64,000 nucleotides of DNA from Physella acuta (GCF_028476545.1 NW_026732612.1:277001-341000); one strand, 5' to 3'; shown: positions 1 through 13,073, numbered from the stretch's first letter. Numbers and translations: made by a program. The notes: generated by a model not told the origin, from the letters alone.

Positions 1-274
1 TAGAAAAAGTACCACTTCCGGTTATCGGAAATCGCTCAAAAGTTGACACGGATCTACGATTTCGATAAAATACTTAGATATGAAATTTCATTAACCTAGC
101 TGTAATGGTACTCAAGTTATCGTATTTACACAAAGACACACACAGACATACGGACAAGATTGCAAAATTATGTTTTTCCGTATCAGTGAGCTGTAAAACG
201 TTGAGATTTGTAAAAATCTCGATTTTTTGCACGATTACAATACTTTCTCTATACTTCGTATATACGAGAAAATA
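1..274 (-). mobile_element. HINE-like (Helentron-type) element, left part cut by window edge
   Basis: Reverse-oriented copy of the dominant repeat family of this window. It shows the AAGTACCACTTCCGG block, the short GACACACACAGAC-type core and the 5' terminal stem-loop (AGAAAGT... partner) reading out at about 274. It lies just downstream of the minus-strand methyltransferase exon at 708-545. The class assignment is inference from the complete copies (for example 20804-21500). Confidence 0.75.
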
Positions 275-544
275 AAAAACTACAAACAATCTTACGTCTT
301 GCTGATAATTTGCCACTTCTTGCCCCTTGCGGGGATTTAAACCCCTCCCCACCTGGAGCAAAATGTCTGAAAGAAACCATGCTATTGTAGCTTAGGGTGG
401 TGTGTAAGCCTATGTTTGGTATGTGATGTTTGGTGCCTCATAACCGATTGTAACTTTAACCACTTTTAATATTCACTTTTAATGCTACGTTACAATTGAT
501 TAGTTTAGAACAACGGTAGTGATACAAATAGTGTTGAATCGTAC

Positions 545-708
545 TTGGGTTGATCCACCCAGTGTAGGGCTGTTGCTATGGTTACGAGGTCCACCGATCC
601 GTCTTTCAGAAATTTGAGATCCTCTGCAAACGACACGTGAGACTCCAGGTTTGGAACATTTTTCGGCATGTTGTTGATTTGGTCTTCACTCACGTCCGTC
701 CCTATCAC
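545..708 (-). CDS. SAM-dependent methyltransferase copy A, exon with motifs post-I and II
   Basis: Exon of a class I methyltransferase. It reads VIGTDVSEDQINNMPKNVPN and ends in TALHWVDQP; VIGTD is the post-I strand with the acidic residue expected to contact the SAM ribose, and VDLVTIATALHW fits motif II. Splice sites on the minus strand are clean: acceptor CCAG before GTGATAGG, donor AA|GTACG. Length 164 nt, entering in phase 0 and leaving two bases of a codon, identical to the paralogous exon at 52538-52701. The next exon (FFKEVKRVLKPGG in the other copy) would fall outside the window. All conserved residues are intact, so this copy may be functional, but most of the gene cannot be seen. 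Confidence 0.85.
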
Positions 709-1461
709 CTGGAATAGAAACAGTTGACACAATGTTAAAATATAATACATGACTATCATTGAGTCAAACAAAGAAATCGTTATCTATGTTTAAAAAAAAC
801 AATGGCTTTTTATGACTAAAAATATTTGCAGAGGGTGGCGAGTTTAACTCTAAACGATAGTTATCTGCCCCTTGTTAATCTCCATTATCGGTTCAGAGTG
901 CGTAAACAGTTCACATTAGTTTGCCGTTGTGCCAACTTAATCCAGTTATCTCCCTGTAGGTTGCTGACTTTGGTAATTTTAAAATTTAGTTATAATGAAT
1001 GTCGGGAACGCTCTAGAGAAAGTGGTCTGAATGAAGAGTTTCTTTCAGGCCTCCCTTTCAGTAGGTATGTAGAGCTTACCGCCCCCCCCCCCCCGGCCTG
1101 AATAACGTCTCCTCCCCCCTACCCCCGAACAAAATCCAATTTATAAAGAAAATATATACTTATTACTATATAACGAAAGTTACTTGCCCCTTCTTAATCT
1201 TCATGGTCGGTTCCTAAGCTTGTAAACAGTTGACAACGGTTTTAATTGAAATTCTAATGAATAATTTAAAATCTAATTAAATTTTACGCTATATTTTCTA
1301 AAATGTGTCTTCGAGGCAAATGTATTTAAGAGTTTGAATAAAATTGTTACATTAAAAGTGGCTCAAAATTGAGTTATAAGATTTGCAGTAAGAGAAGGAC
1401 AGATATAATGAGATAGACATTATGAATGTCATAAAAGCTGATTGTAAACAAGTTTAGAAAC
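709..1461 (-). other. intron of methyltransferase copy A
   Basis: Non-coding stretch between two well-supported exons. It contains a G/C-homopolymer MITE remnant around 1020-1170 (TTTCTTTCAGGCCTCC followed by a C run), the same family as at 18596-18790. No gene is seen; the open frame at 826-1101 on the other strand runs through this repeat. Confidence 0.6.
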
Positions 1462-1680
1462 CTTTTTGAAATATTTAGTCAAGGGCAGAGTACCCTGCCC
1501 GGTCCCACAACCAACATCAACAGCGAGTTCTCTCTCGTTGTTCGGGTTCTCCGAGTGGTAGGCCATGATCTTGTCGTAGATCTCTTGTGGGTATTGGGGC
1601 CTGTAGGCAGCGTACATCTTGGAGAAGTGCTCTCCCGTGTGGAGTTCATGGATCACATTATCATATTTGGTCGGCGTGTT
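1462..1680 (-). CDS. SAM-dependent methyltransferase copy A, exon with SAM-binding motif I
   Basis: This exon encodes the start of the catalytic domain: HELHTGEHFSKMYAAYRPQY, typical of the family N-terminus (a YAxYRP segment), then LAVDVGCGTGQGT, the glycine-rich motif I (DxGxGxG) that binds S-adenosylmethionine. 219 nt, phase 0 at both ends; acceptor TTTAG before AACACGCCG, donor AAAAAG|GTTTC. Substrate is unknown; enzymes of this type 11 family are cytosolic small-molecule methyltransferases. The other copy (51812-52030) has the same length and phase but reads VDVACGTGQGT. The gene runs right to left and is truncated by the window edge after 545. Confidence 0.88.
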
Positions 1681-2468
1681 CTAAACAAAATTAGAAAAAA
1701 AAAACAATTTTTAGACATATATATTTCTGAAAGAATGTTTGTAAAAATATTTTTTTTACTAAGTTGATTGATAGAAGTTGAAAACCAATCAGGAATTATT
1801 CACAATCTGTGCTTTTTAAAATAAATATCAACTTTTTACCGCAGTTATGAAATGCTGACTTTTATTTTGTTACTTAACTTTTTTGTATTAAATATATTTA
1901 TTTATTATTGTGGGAATTCAATTCCAAATCAATTTAAAGTATAATTGTAGTTCTAGCGTTTTTCTTCACAACAAAATAAATTGATATTTAAAATTTTGAC
2001 TTTGATGTTAATGGGTTTGTGACAAGAGTGAGAAAGATCTCTGTAATGTAAACTTTATTATTGGTGTACATACGTTTTATGTATGGCATGAAGAGGTAAA
2101 GAGATAATGGCTATATAAAGACATGCGTATATCCTATCATGGTGGGAAATAAATCAGCAATACCTTCCAGAACAGCAACAATAATGCCCTTTGTCCTTAA
2201 TAAGAATCCGAGATGTAATGATATAAGAACTAATTGCTGTATAAGATACTGAAGTAAGGGCACACAATGATACAGAAGTTATACATAATAATGATTCGTC
2301 ATGCGAAATATTTTATAATAAGAGATGGAACGGTTCTTTTTTTTTTCAACATTATCAGTGTTTGTGAAATACATTGTTTAAATATTTGCTGTACAAAAAA
2401 AAATATTTAAACATTCATTACAACACTTTTGTCAGTACAATTAGTGTAACAAATCTGCTAGTATTTAC
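1681..2468 (-). other. intron of methyltransferase copy A
   Basis: AT-rich intron, mirrored by 50981-51811 in the other copy over much of its length (for example the AACTAATTGCTGTATAAGAT region near 2230). No additional feature seen. Confidence 0.6.
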
Positions 2469-2550
2469 CTTAACAGTCTCGAAAAACTCTTGTAATTCAG
2501 GCCATTTTTCCATGTCAGTTGCGAGTTGAGCAGCTTGATTCAAATCAGTT
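2469..2550 (-). CDS. methyltransferase copy A, probable upstream exon
   Basis: Open frame NQAAQLATDMEKWPELQEFF ending ETVK at a donor AAG|GTAAATAC, in phase 0 with the next exon. The same peptide with conservative changes (NQAAQLATDMDKWPQLEEFF) stands at the equivalent place in copy B. An acceptor AAAAG just before AACTGATTTG would give an 82-nt exon; in copy B that AG is absent, and a second AG (AATCAAG) shared by both copies would give a 65-nt exon. The initiator methionine and any earlier exon were not found. Confidence 0.5.
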
Positions 2551-5219
2551 CTTTTAAAAAAATAACAGGAGCTAAAATAAAATTTAGTTACATTGCAATA
2601 GACTATCAAAAATAATTTCCAATTCCAACAAAAACCACTTCTACCACAATTCAAAGAAAATACAATTTTGTATAACTTAGGACAGAAGCTGACTTTATAT
2701 TAGCCACTAACCATCTGGCTCGTGAAATTTAATAACTTCCTAATGGTATGTGACATTTCAAGTTTAAAAAAAAAACTCTACACCAAATTATTTCATTGCT
2801 CTTTATGCCATAAACTATAGATCTGCTTTGGATTGCATGTGACAGCACAGTAAGGGTGTGGGGAAATTAGGTGCTCCAAACAAATTGACAGTCACCAATA
2901 TTGAAACAATTTTTACTGCAACATGGTTGACGTAGGAAGAATTTTACTGTGGTTACTGATAAAAAAATATGTCCAAATATTATATATTGTTTCACTAATT
3001 TTTAACAATATTTATAGCAGTAAGTATACTAAAGTATATAATTCTTATAACCAAGACTTAATTTTTAAAATATTTCATCTTATGGTATAAAAAGTTACAC
3101 TTTAGTTAAGAGAAATAACAACACATATTTGACAAAGATGTACTCTAAAGGAATCCAAAAGAATTACAGATAAGAATGCTAATTGGAAAGTATGAATTAG
3201 ATGTTCTAAATTGTTTTTAAATATCAAATACCTAAAAAGCAATTGTAATAAACTTTAAGAGTTAAAGAGTAATCAAAGTGAATATTTAAACTTATTTATT
3301 AGCACTTTTATCACAAATTTAACACAGAGAAAACACTTGTTCCGATACCAACTTTGAATTTTCCCGAAAAATTTAGTTTGACGTATTTTACTAGTGGCAC
3401 TATATAGCTAGCTTCACCGAACGTTTCAGTTACCGAACAATATAATTAATCCACTTACTGATATGTGAAACACGGTACAATCTTACCACCGTTCTGCTGA
3501 CGACGGCTAGATTCAAGTGATTTGTATGACTTTTATCTCCCCCACCCCCTCCTCACGAAACCAAATAAACTACACATCAACTTCTTCGTCCGGCACTCGT
3601 TAACACGTAGGTGTACTGACCCGTATCTCTTTAACAATCGTTACAGTGTTTCTGTCAGGCTTCTCTACGAGGGGGTGAGGCAATACCCACCCCTCCACGC
3701 CCCCATACTACCGCTCCCCCCAACCACGAACCATATAAAATAAATACATCATTTATTTGTAAAATGTATCCAATGCACCCACACCGTGGAAAAGTAATCA
3801 TCCCCTACCCCAAAGTTTCAGGTACCCCCCCCCCCCCACCCGCAGACAAAAAGAGTCTGAAAAAAAACCACTGATTGGTTGTGAATGCCTTAAATTTCAA
3901 CATAGTACATTTCGACATTGGCTACTCCATAAATGGCCATGTCTAATTTTATGATGTAAATGAGAACTGGGTAAACAACGTGATTGATAAAATTAAGCGA
4001 TCGAAATTATGGTGTAACTACTTTGGCAGTAATATCGTAAAAAAAGTAGAAGTAAGCCTAGCAATCCGTCGGGTAGATAAAGTAGAGTCCATCTATTTCT
4101 GTGAACTAGGCATATAAAGGGATAATGTGGCCAGGACTATGTCAGCCGCCTTTACTTTCTGTCACGCCATCCCACAGTCCTACGGTAGTTGATTTATTTT
4201 ATTTTCGTCCCAGCGTTTTGTATATTATAGAACAGCTATTTGGTAGACTGTATGTGTTAAATATATCATTTTTGTTTGTCGACTTGTCACTATTGGACTA
4301 CTGGTCTAATTTTTCTAATCTTTCATTAGGTCTAACGTGTAGATATGGGTGTTGGTGGGGGTTTTATGGGCTATCCTGAAGCGTTGGATTAATGGGGAGG
4401 GATGGTATCCATCAGGCTTGAGACAGTAGGTGTAAACCTGATGGTGCCGTGCACTAGGGGAGGAAACCCAACCAGTCTAGTGGGTGTAGCACGGGGCAGA
4501 GGAATAATCAATTTTTTAAAAACTGTTTCGATTTGCTTGGCTAATGTGAGCTGGTAATGGCCGTGTACAAAGGAGGGAGAGGAAGAGGGATAGAGAGATA
4601 GATCGAGATCGATAGAGATAGCTAGAACAAGATATACAGAGAGGTAGATATAGATAGAAAGAGAAAGTTATAGAACAGATGTAGATATATAGATATAGAT
4701 AGAGAAGGAGGCATATACATATAGATATAGAAGGAGGCATATACATATGTAAATGTACATAGGCATAGACAGACATAGTACGTCAAAAAAGGTAAATAAT
4801 AATGTGTTTTACATTAGATATTTTAAAAATTTAAATATCGACAATTTATGCAAAGTTGGGAATGATATATCGTCTAGTTATTAATAATATCTATACGCAT
4901 ATGTAATTAACGGTAATTCCTGGACTCGGTTCAATGTTCTTCAACCAGGTAAATTAGCTACTGTACCTTATCACTAATTATGTGCATCGTTCACAATTTT
5001 GTAATTCTATCTGTTTGCATTAAGCTTTAGATAGTCCTTAGGAAACATCTGTTTCAGTATTTTCAAAATGTTAAAATGCTCCACATTTTCTGTGATACTA
5101 AATATTTAGTATCGATTAAAAAACCAATCCATTACTGTATTTCTATATATAATTTATAATGGCAATATAGACATTAGTTATGATTAAAATGCCAAATGTA
5201 GACACAGGTACAAAGTTTA
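2551..5219. other. upstream flank of methyltransferase A, mirrored in arm B
   Basis: No gene recognised. Blocks of this region reappear reverse-complemented in arm B: about 3330-3510 with 49980-50150 (both around a GACGTA/ACGTCA-containing segment that could be promoter or first exon), about 4050-4170 with 49420-49530 (a SINE-tail-like segment with GTAAAGGCGGCT), and about 4560-4790 with 48530-48790 (GATA/TATC-rich simple sequence). Confidence 0.5.
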
Positions 5220-5335
5220 GTCATAGTCAGACAGGATTCAAACCCACTACTTTATTCAGCACCCATTAGCCTCACCTGTAGTGCTTCAGGTAAGAGGCTT
5301 AGCTCTACTAAAGCTGTGTAATGGTGGGTTTATAA
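5220..5335. repeat. inverted tRNA-like (B-box) repeat, arm A
   Basis: Contains GGATTCAAACCCACTAC facing a second AATGGTGGGTTT segment, so two B-box-like sequences stand in inverted orientation around a CTGTAGTGCTTCAGG segment. The mirrored copy at 48061-48190 is better preserved and reads GGGTTCGAATCCCG. Likely a SINE or tRNA relic; no intact tRNA fold was found. Confidence 0.4.
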
Positions 5336-5584
5336 TCATGAAAAATAAACTCCTATAAACTAATGTGTATTGACATAGCATTACACGATACACACAACAT
5401 TGACAGAGATGTAGCAAAAGGAGAGTGGATGGGTGACTTTTGAAATATTTTTTACATTAAATAAATTGCAAACTAACTGTTAAAAGGCTCAGACCCATTC
5501 CAAATCAAGATTTAGGGGGTCAGATTTTCAACAACAGGAATATCAATAACTAAATGGGATGGGGGGGGGGCGCAAAAATCAATA

Positions 5585-5640
5585 CTTCGCCCCAAGCGCA
5601 GAAATGGATCGCTACGCCTCTGGTCATTGATAGAATACAG
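5585..5640 (-). mobile_element. hAT-type terminal sequence (CAGAGGCGTAGC) relic, arm A
   Basis: On the minus strand this reads CAGAGGCGTAGCGATCC followed by a C-rich run, the same terminus as the elements at 23204-23506 and 25152-25360. The arm B counterpart is near 47341. No partner end was located. Confidence 0.4.
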
Positions 5641-5702
5641 GCCAAGAGTATAAAAAAGTGACGTGTACTACAGGAACCTGACCTGCCGTATTTGAGATTC
5701 CC

Positions 5703-5776
5703 ATCAATAAGAGACAACTCACTGTTGATATTGGTTGTGGGACTGAACATAGTACTATGCCCTTAACGATGTACTT
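5703..5776 (+). pseudogene. decayed methyltransferase motif I exon, divergent from copy A
   Basis: Translates as INKRQLTVDIGCGTEHSTMP, clearly related to NERQLAVDVACGTGQGTLP of the intact exons, but the motif is altered (GTGQGT to GTEHST), the YAxYRP part of the exon and a recognisable donor are missing, and no flanking exons follow. It points away from copy A. The matching fossil in arm B is at 47201-47277. Confidence 0.7.
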
Positions 5777-8700
5777 CATAGATGTTTTGAATGTGTTTTC
5801 TCATGCGCATTGATATACTTAGTACACCTATGTACTTTGATGTATTCAGTATACAAATGTAAAATGATGTGTTATTAGGTGATTGAGTAAAACAGGTTTG
5901 AATAACAGTAGACAACTTGGTATTCAGGGAACGGTTTATTCAGTTATCGAGCCCCGATTACATAAACATGACTAAAACATAAGGTTGACCATGATAATCA
6001 CGTAATGTATATGATCTGAACTTACTACATATGATTAGGCCATTAGCTGCATAGATTAATTGTACAGTGTTTTTAAGAGATTAAAACTCCTTCGTGTCAA
6101 ATTACTTCTAAAATTCTTACACGTTGTTCTTAGCCTTAAAGTAAAGACTAAATATAAACAAACACGTAATTGATTGTTTCCAATTTATATCCATTCAGCC
6201 AAAGCAGATGCGCTGATTATATACATTAATAACGATCGTATTTTATACATCTTTATCCAATTTAAATAGCTAAAATAAATAATTTACACATTTTAATGTG
6301 TTGTTGATTGTATTATTAATTAATAGACTGCAAAACCAAATAAAAAACACTTTAATTAAATTTATTAACTACACATCATGGCTGACCCATTGATAACTCA
6401 AGGGACGCATCTTTAATAATCATAACAAAGGGACATAACAATTACTAACAAGACAAAACCTAACATTTGCTTAGACATGCTTGTATGTGGAGACACAAAC
6501 TAGTTCTAGAAGAAGTAGATGATTGAAATAATTTCTCCAGAAGGAGAAAACAAAAGAATTTGACCTGAATATATTTAAAAATGGACATGCGTATAGCAGA
6601 TACCGGTAGTTTCGTATAAAACATCCAAATAATTATTATACGAAGCAATAAACAGACGATGACCGCTCGAGGCTTGACAGCGCAGAGGAAATCTACTTTA
6701 TCCTTTACTTTATGTCTGTTTGATACTAGAGCTAGAATTCTAGATCAAGATAGACTAGATCTAGATCTATTACTAATTACTGAATCTAGATTTCTAGATC
6801 TAGATTCTATATTTATCTACTCTAGATTCTAGAATCAGTAGAATTACTTTATGACTTTAGTAAACTTTAGACTTTTCCTTTAGTTCTTTTGTATTAATAA
6901 AATTTAATAGTTAATTAATAATAGTATATATGGTAATCTATCATTTTAGGTACGCAAAATCACCCGCGACTAGTAATGTGAAAACCAGGTGACTCCTTAA
7001 ATTTTAATAATTATTTCACATTTTGAGGAGGTTTTATGTTTTGAAAAATACAAAACTGTTTCCTTGTTTCATTTTTGTATCTGTTTTTAAACAATTGAAT
7101 TAAAAATTTTCAGTAATAAATGAAGACTAGCCATGTTTCCAACAGATGTAACCATGCTCATTTACTATAGCAGTTTTATTGTAAACTTATAGCGCAAGAT
7201 TCAGGGGAAGCCACTTTAACTTTAATATAGCAAATCCTGCTCGCAAACACTGCTGTTTAAAGTTAACTTCTTGCCTATATAATATATTGATATATTTATT
7301 ATTTAGCCATTGATTTAGATTTGTATAGGCTTTTTGATGAGAATTACAGAATGATTTTTTAAATTAAAAATGTATCAATAATAGCTTGCACACTAGTAAA
7401 CTAAGCCAATTTAGCATATTTTAATTTTCTGTGCAAAGTCATTATTACTGAAAAAAATTCCAAAGTCAGGTCAGCCTGTGGCACACTCCGCTGAACTTGA
7501 CAGAAGGAAAAAAAAAACTTGACCCGTGACCTTTATTAAAACAGAATTTTCTTTTGTTTTTTATTTTTATTTTTTATTTTTAGTAAACATGTGCTTAATC
7601 TTACCCAATAAGTGATAAAAATTTGAAAATTAATTTTAATTACTGTTGTAAAATGAGATAAACAGCTTAATAAACATGCGTTTTCTTGAGGGGGTGTGAC
7701 CCGGGTGTGGCACATCCTGACATCACATTGTAACTTTATATTTCTGTGTTTTATGACTATATTTGTTCACAATCAGCATGCTATGCTTTTAATTTTGATA
7801 AAGGGTAAGTATACCAAGTTACAAAACCTGAAATCTAACTAATAATTCATACTTTCAGTTTAAAAAATAATGAAAACGATCATCAATGAAGAAAGCGTAA
7901 ACATTCTATTTTTAGGTGTGACATAAAAGACAGTCATAAATCTAGCCAAATGATTGGATTCTTGCGCGTCACACATTTTCCCGCGCTTCTTGTTCACCAA
8001 AAACTATTATAATAAAATGGCATATTTATTCTTACAGAGCTTATCTCATGCCTACAATAAATTATTACCAGTTTATTGTTATGTGTGTAAAATTAATGCT
8101 TTCAAGTGAAAAATAGCAATAGTCTAGTTAAAAATAGCAGCAGTATTTTATAGTTATTTGATTCGAAAGATAAAAATTATATAGAGCTACTTCCACTAAG
8201 GCGCCGCTTGCGAGACAAACCAAGAAATTAGGCCAAAAGTAGATCCGACAATTCTTAAATAACAGACATAAATAGAAACGGATAGTTCCGATTTCTTAAA
8301 TTAACGATGGCTTCGTAATCATTAGTTTTATCCCTCTACCCATTAGTGAAAGCGAAATTGGTCGCCATTTTTGATAAGCGCATGAGCCGTGAGATGGCTT
8401 CAAAACAACAAACCCGGAAGCTGTGAATCAAACGGCCTAGATTTTAGGTTTATCATTCATTTAACTATAATATTTGACACAAATATATCACAAAATACTT
8501 CTATTAAAGCCTTGACAATGAGATAACTTGTTCGTACATTACTAGCCGCGGGCGATTTTACATGCCTAAAAGCCTAAAACGATAGTATATACTAGTATAT
8601 ACTATATAGGTATAGTCATATAGCGGTATAGGCCCTAGATTAGAATATAGATCTAATTCCTAGATTATTCTAGGATTTCTAGGGCCTAGATCTTGATCTA

Positions 8701-9217
8701 GGTGTGTAGATCTAACTTATTATGAGTGTAGTAATGTAATTTATTGTAATAAAATGAACTTTCCATCGGCTTAGTAATTACTAATTAGTTGTAACATTCA
8801 TGATACAAATTATTAGATTATTCTATAAGGCAAACATATTTTAGAAATAATACACTGAAACGTACATAAAAAAGTAGATCTAGTCTACTTACCAGTAGAA
8901 AATGTTAGTTTTGTTTTAAAATAACGAAGTCGACAAGAAAGAGAAGTTGTTTATTCTGGAAACTGAGTGACGGAACTAAAACTTCGTAGACGGAAGAGAT
9001 TCAACTAGTCGCTCTTCAGCCTCAAAGTCAACTTTTTTAAAAACACTTTAACAAGAGTGGACGTGACATAAAAAAGGACTTTTGTCTAACCGCCGTTCGG
9101 TTGTGCCACAATTTAAAAAAAAACACCTAAACACTGAAACGCGACTAATAGAATCTACTTAAATTTGGCTCATGGGCACCCGATGGCTTGAATGAACAGG
9201 TATCTTTCACCTCCAGT
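5777..9217. other. AT-rich intergenic DNA without recognisable gene
   Basis: About 5940-6080 still matches 46895-47040 in reverse. Further on, CTAGATCT-rich low-complexity clusters lie at about 6725-6840 and 8575-8720. No exon, tRNA or transposon end could be supported; the open frame at 6460-6648 lacks any recognised motif. Confidence 0.5.
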
Positions 9218-9246
9218 GGCGGAACTAGAAAAAAATTTCTGAGCCC

Positions 9247-9251
<5 letters not shown>

Positions 9252-9325
<74 letters not shown>
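9252..9325. repeat. TA microsatellite
   Basis: Uninterrupted TA dinucleotides, directly behind the TC 5' end of the Helitron. Confidence 0.95.
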
Positions 9326-9327
<2 letters not shown>

Positions 9328-9339
9328 CAATGTATGTTT

Positions 9340-10340
9340 GTGTGTCTGTCTGTCCTTTATGCATTACTACACCTCTCATCACATCGCCGTGAAACTTTGG
9401 GAAGTTGTTGAGAATATTCCTCGGGAGGTTTCTGCGAAAAAAAAAAAATTCAAATTCGCAGGGGTGGCGCCCCGACAGGGTGCGTTTTTTTTTCTATATA
9501 CAGTATATAAAAACAAAAGTAGATTTTGGTTTGGCATCGTTCATCCGATAGCCATGTGACTTTGGGGAGTTCATTATACCACTCTAGGGAAGGGTTCTGT
9601 AAAAAATCATTTTTAATTTCGCAAGGGCGGCGCCACGGGAGGGTCCGATTTTGCTCTATATACTGTATATAAAAATAATAAAAGTGAATTGCAGTGACAC
9701 CGTTCATCCGATAGGCATGAAACGTTGCGGAGTTCATTATAAAACTCTAGGGAAGGGTTCTGTAAAAAATCATTTTTGATTTCGCAAGGGTGGCGCCACG
9801 GGAGGGTGTGATTTTTCTCTATATACGGTATATAAAAATAAAAGTCGATTTTGGTGTGACACCGTTATCCGATAGCCATGAGACTTTGGGGGAGTTGATT
9901 AGAACAATTCAGGGAAGGGTTCTGTAAAAAATACTTTTTTTAATTTCGCAAGGGCGGCGCCACGGGAGGCTGTGATTTTTCTCTATATACGGTTTATAAA
10001 ATTTCGGTTTCACACCGTTCATCCGTGTGCCATGAAACTTTGGGGAGATGATTAGATCACTCAATGGTAGGGCTCTGCAAAAAAAATATTGTTTAATATT
10101 ACAAGGGCGGCGCCCCCGGAGGGGAGGGGGCGATTTTTTTCTCTATACACGGTATATAAATAATAAAACTCGGATGCAGTTCATCCGAGTGCCATGAAAC
10201 TTAAGGGAGTAGATGAGAATACTCCCGAGAATATTTCTGCGAAAAAGAAAACTAAAGTTTCTTATGGGCGGCGCCATATAGGGTACAACTTTCGTCAATA
10301 CATGGTTTGGCGCCCAGAGTTTTAGAGCGACTATGTTGGC
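9340..10340 (+). repeat. tandem repeats of about 150-170 bp inside the Helitron
   Basis: Each unit carries TTCATCCGATAGCCATGAAA, then AGGGAAGGGTTCTGTAAAAA, then TTCGCAAGGGCGGCGCCAC and CTCTATATAC...GTATATAAA. About six units diverge progressively to the right. The short open frames here (9450-9737, 10143-10349) run through the repeat and are not conserved between units. Confidence 0.8.
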
Positions 10341-11136
10341 ACTTGGCATCCGTTAATCGAGCGTCATGTAAAGCGAGTAAGGGGTACTACTATATTCAGC
10401 AGGAAAACTACAACAGGCTTCTAAAAATAACTTTGTAACGCGAGGAAATCCTTCTGTACAGTTTCGTCACCTTGCGAAAGATGAAAAAAAAAACTTTTTG
10501 AATATGAGGAGCCTACTGTAGAGTTTCGTCACTTTGCGAATGACGCAATACGCATCTATTATTAGACAATCCAGTCAGAAATTGAGATAGAGCATCTAAT
10601 AATAGACCATTAGTTACGCTAGCATATTGCATCAGTCACACTGATATTTAAAACACGTCAAATAATTTTTTTACGTGTTAAAGAAAAAAATCCTGTTCAT
10701 TTGTGTCGCTTTAGCGAATGACGAAATCTGCATCATTATTAACAGGTTGCTATTTGGCACGATGGCGCCTGTTAGTTTTAAGGAGCCAGGAGTTGTACGC
10801 CGCGCCTATGCGGTAGTGTAATCGGGGGGTGGGGGTCCTGTGAGCGCCCCTCTACGTCTCTGACACAGGGGCGGTCACCGAAGTGTGTTCTACCATATTA
10901 TTTCGGTGAGTAATTAATTCACACTCAAAGTTTTTATGCGGTAGTGTAGGTAAACCCGTGTCCTGATATTTATGATCCAAGCGTAGGCATTGTTTACATT
11001 TAAATAACTCATTTTTAGAAAAGAAGGTCACGCGTATAAGAACATATAATTGATAACGCGTTGGTGAAATCCTTCTAATATATTTCGTCAAACTTTTTCC
11101 TATCCCCGCGGCAACGCGCGGGGGTCGGGTACGCTA

Positions 11137-11284
<148 letters not shown>

Positions 11285-11344
11285 ATTGGATACTCATTTC
11301 TGGCCTGATCGTTTTTTTTGAAAAAAAAAAGTTGGCGACAGTCA

Positions 11345-12420
11345 ATGGGACAGTGAAGCATTTTCTATGTAGAGAGATAAATTAAGTTGGCTAGTGAAAA
11401 GAGTTTTTATTTATATACTTGTCGCGTTGAGTTTTTAAAAGGTTGCTGTGTGAAAGAGGAGGGGAAAGAAACAAGATTTAGAACTTTAAATAAGTAAATG
11501 AATAGACATTCGAAATTGATGTTGGGGTGGGTGGTGGGGTCGTTGGAACAGTTAAAGGGGATGTGGGGTTACTATTTATAGTATGTATGTGTGTGTGTGT
11601 GGGTGGGTGGGTGGGTGGGGGCGAGGGTTTGACGAACATATTGCTGTGTGAGCGATTTACCCGGAGGGTGAAAGTTTGGTATGTTCAAGTCGGTGTTTAT
11701 GTTTATTTGGATGTTTAGTACCGACAGGTTAGGGATGGGTAGGCGTGTAGCTATCACGGGGTGTGGGGATACAGTGGAGTTTTAAAGGTAAAAAAGGGGT
11801 TAACATTGTTCTCATAAAAGAGTTCAAATAAGTCCGTACATGTTATTAAAGTTAACAAAATAAATGTAAGTATTAGTTTAGGGATAATAAAATGAATACA
11901 AAAGGAGGAGGGGTCATTGGGGTCATTTTGTATGTTGTGGACCAAAGTACCGTATATATATATATGATAATAGTAAAAAAGTGTCAAATAAAGACTTTAC
12001 AATGTTTGTTTGTAAGCTGTGTAAATAAAACAATACACAAACAAGCAACAATAGGAATCTGAATGACAAATGATAAATGCTGCGAAATAAGGTGGGGACA
12101 TTGGGGTTGTGGGTGTGGGAGTCAAATTAATGATGTTAGAAATGTATTTGGATAATACATCTTCAGTATTTAACGTAGTATTTCAACACAGGGGTGGGGT
12201 CGTGGGGACGAAGGGGATGCAGTTATGGGGGCAAAATGATATTGGGATCATGAGGTTTAGGGACGGGGGAGGGGGGGGGCAGGGAGGATGCGATGAAAGA
12301 GGATGTGTCGGTTAGGATTAGGTGGACCAGGTGGTCGCTGCAGTGTAATATGTTCTTTACGTTGTGGTGCTGCTAATTATGGCATATGTGTTTGAGTGCT
12401 GTCATTGTCGAGTCGGCTAC
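11345..12420. other. G-rich simple-sequence intergenic DNA
   Basis: Runs of GGTGGG, a GTGTGTGTGGGTGGG stretch at about 11587-11620 and G-rich patches at 12100-12310. Open frames here translate simple sequence. No gene or transposon ends seen. Confidence 0.5.
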
Positions 12421-12896
12421 GATAAATCAAGTCTAGTACGTGTCCCGTGAACCGTACCTTGTCGTGTTTTGCTTTTATTCTACTGTTCCAAATAGTCTGT
12501 CTGGTCTATAGATAGCTACCCTCCTTGCTTTTTGCTCTAGGCCCAGCCTGTCTCTTTGTTTAGGGATTTTGTTCAGGGTTATAACTACATCGATGTTGAA
12601 GGTCTCGTTTTTTTGTTATTTTGACTTCTAGCGTCTTTTTCATATTTTGTATGGTGGGGTATTCAAAATAGATGTTTTTTTCGGTTTCTGGTGTGTTTTG
12701 TCTGCATAGTGGGCAGTAGGGTTTCTGTTGTTTTGCTAGGAGTGTTGAATTGTAAATGAGTCTGTATGTTATTTCCCTGGCTTTGGGTGTGATGGTTTTG
12801 AGGTGAAGGTTCCTGAAGGTGTCTGTTGTATATGTTAGAGCGTATTTCCTACACCATTGAATTCTGTTGTATATTGGGGTTGAGAGTTTTTTCACT
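12420..12896 (-). pseudogene. LINE remnant: 3' end of reverse transcriptase ORF
   Basis: On the minus strand a frame reads KPYCPLCRQNTPETEKNIYF then EYPTI, matching the zinc-knuckle at the C-terminus of many non-LTR retrotransposon ORF2 proteins (CPLC...ETxxHLFFxCP, here with the last Cys replaced by Tyr). Before it stands ITYRLIYNSTLLAKQQ, fitting the helix ahead of that domain. After the knuckle the reading continues in another frame (LEQKARRVAIYR) with stops. The upstream side is cut at about 12900 by a HINE-like element. The 195-codon frame at 12560-13147 is a chance fusion of this remnant with that element. Confidence 0.7.
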
Positions 12897-12902
12897 AACT
12901 TT

Positions 12903-13041
12903 TTACTTTCTCGTATATACGATGTATAGAGAAAGTCTTGTAATCGTGCAAAAAAAAAAATCGAGATTTTTACAAATCTCGACGTTTTACATCTCACTGA
13001 TACGGAAAAACATAATTTTGCAATCTTGTCCGTATGTCTGT

Positions 13042-13073
<32 letters not shown>

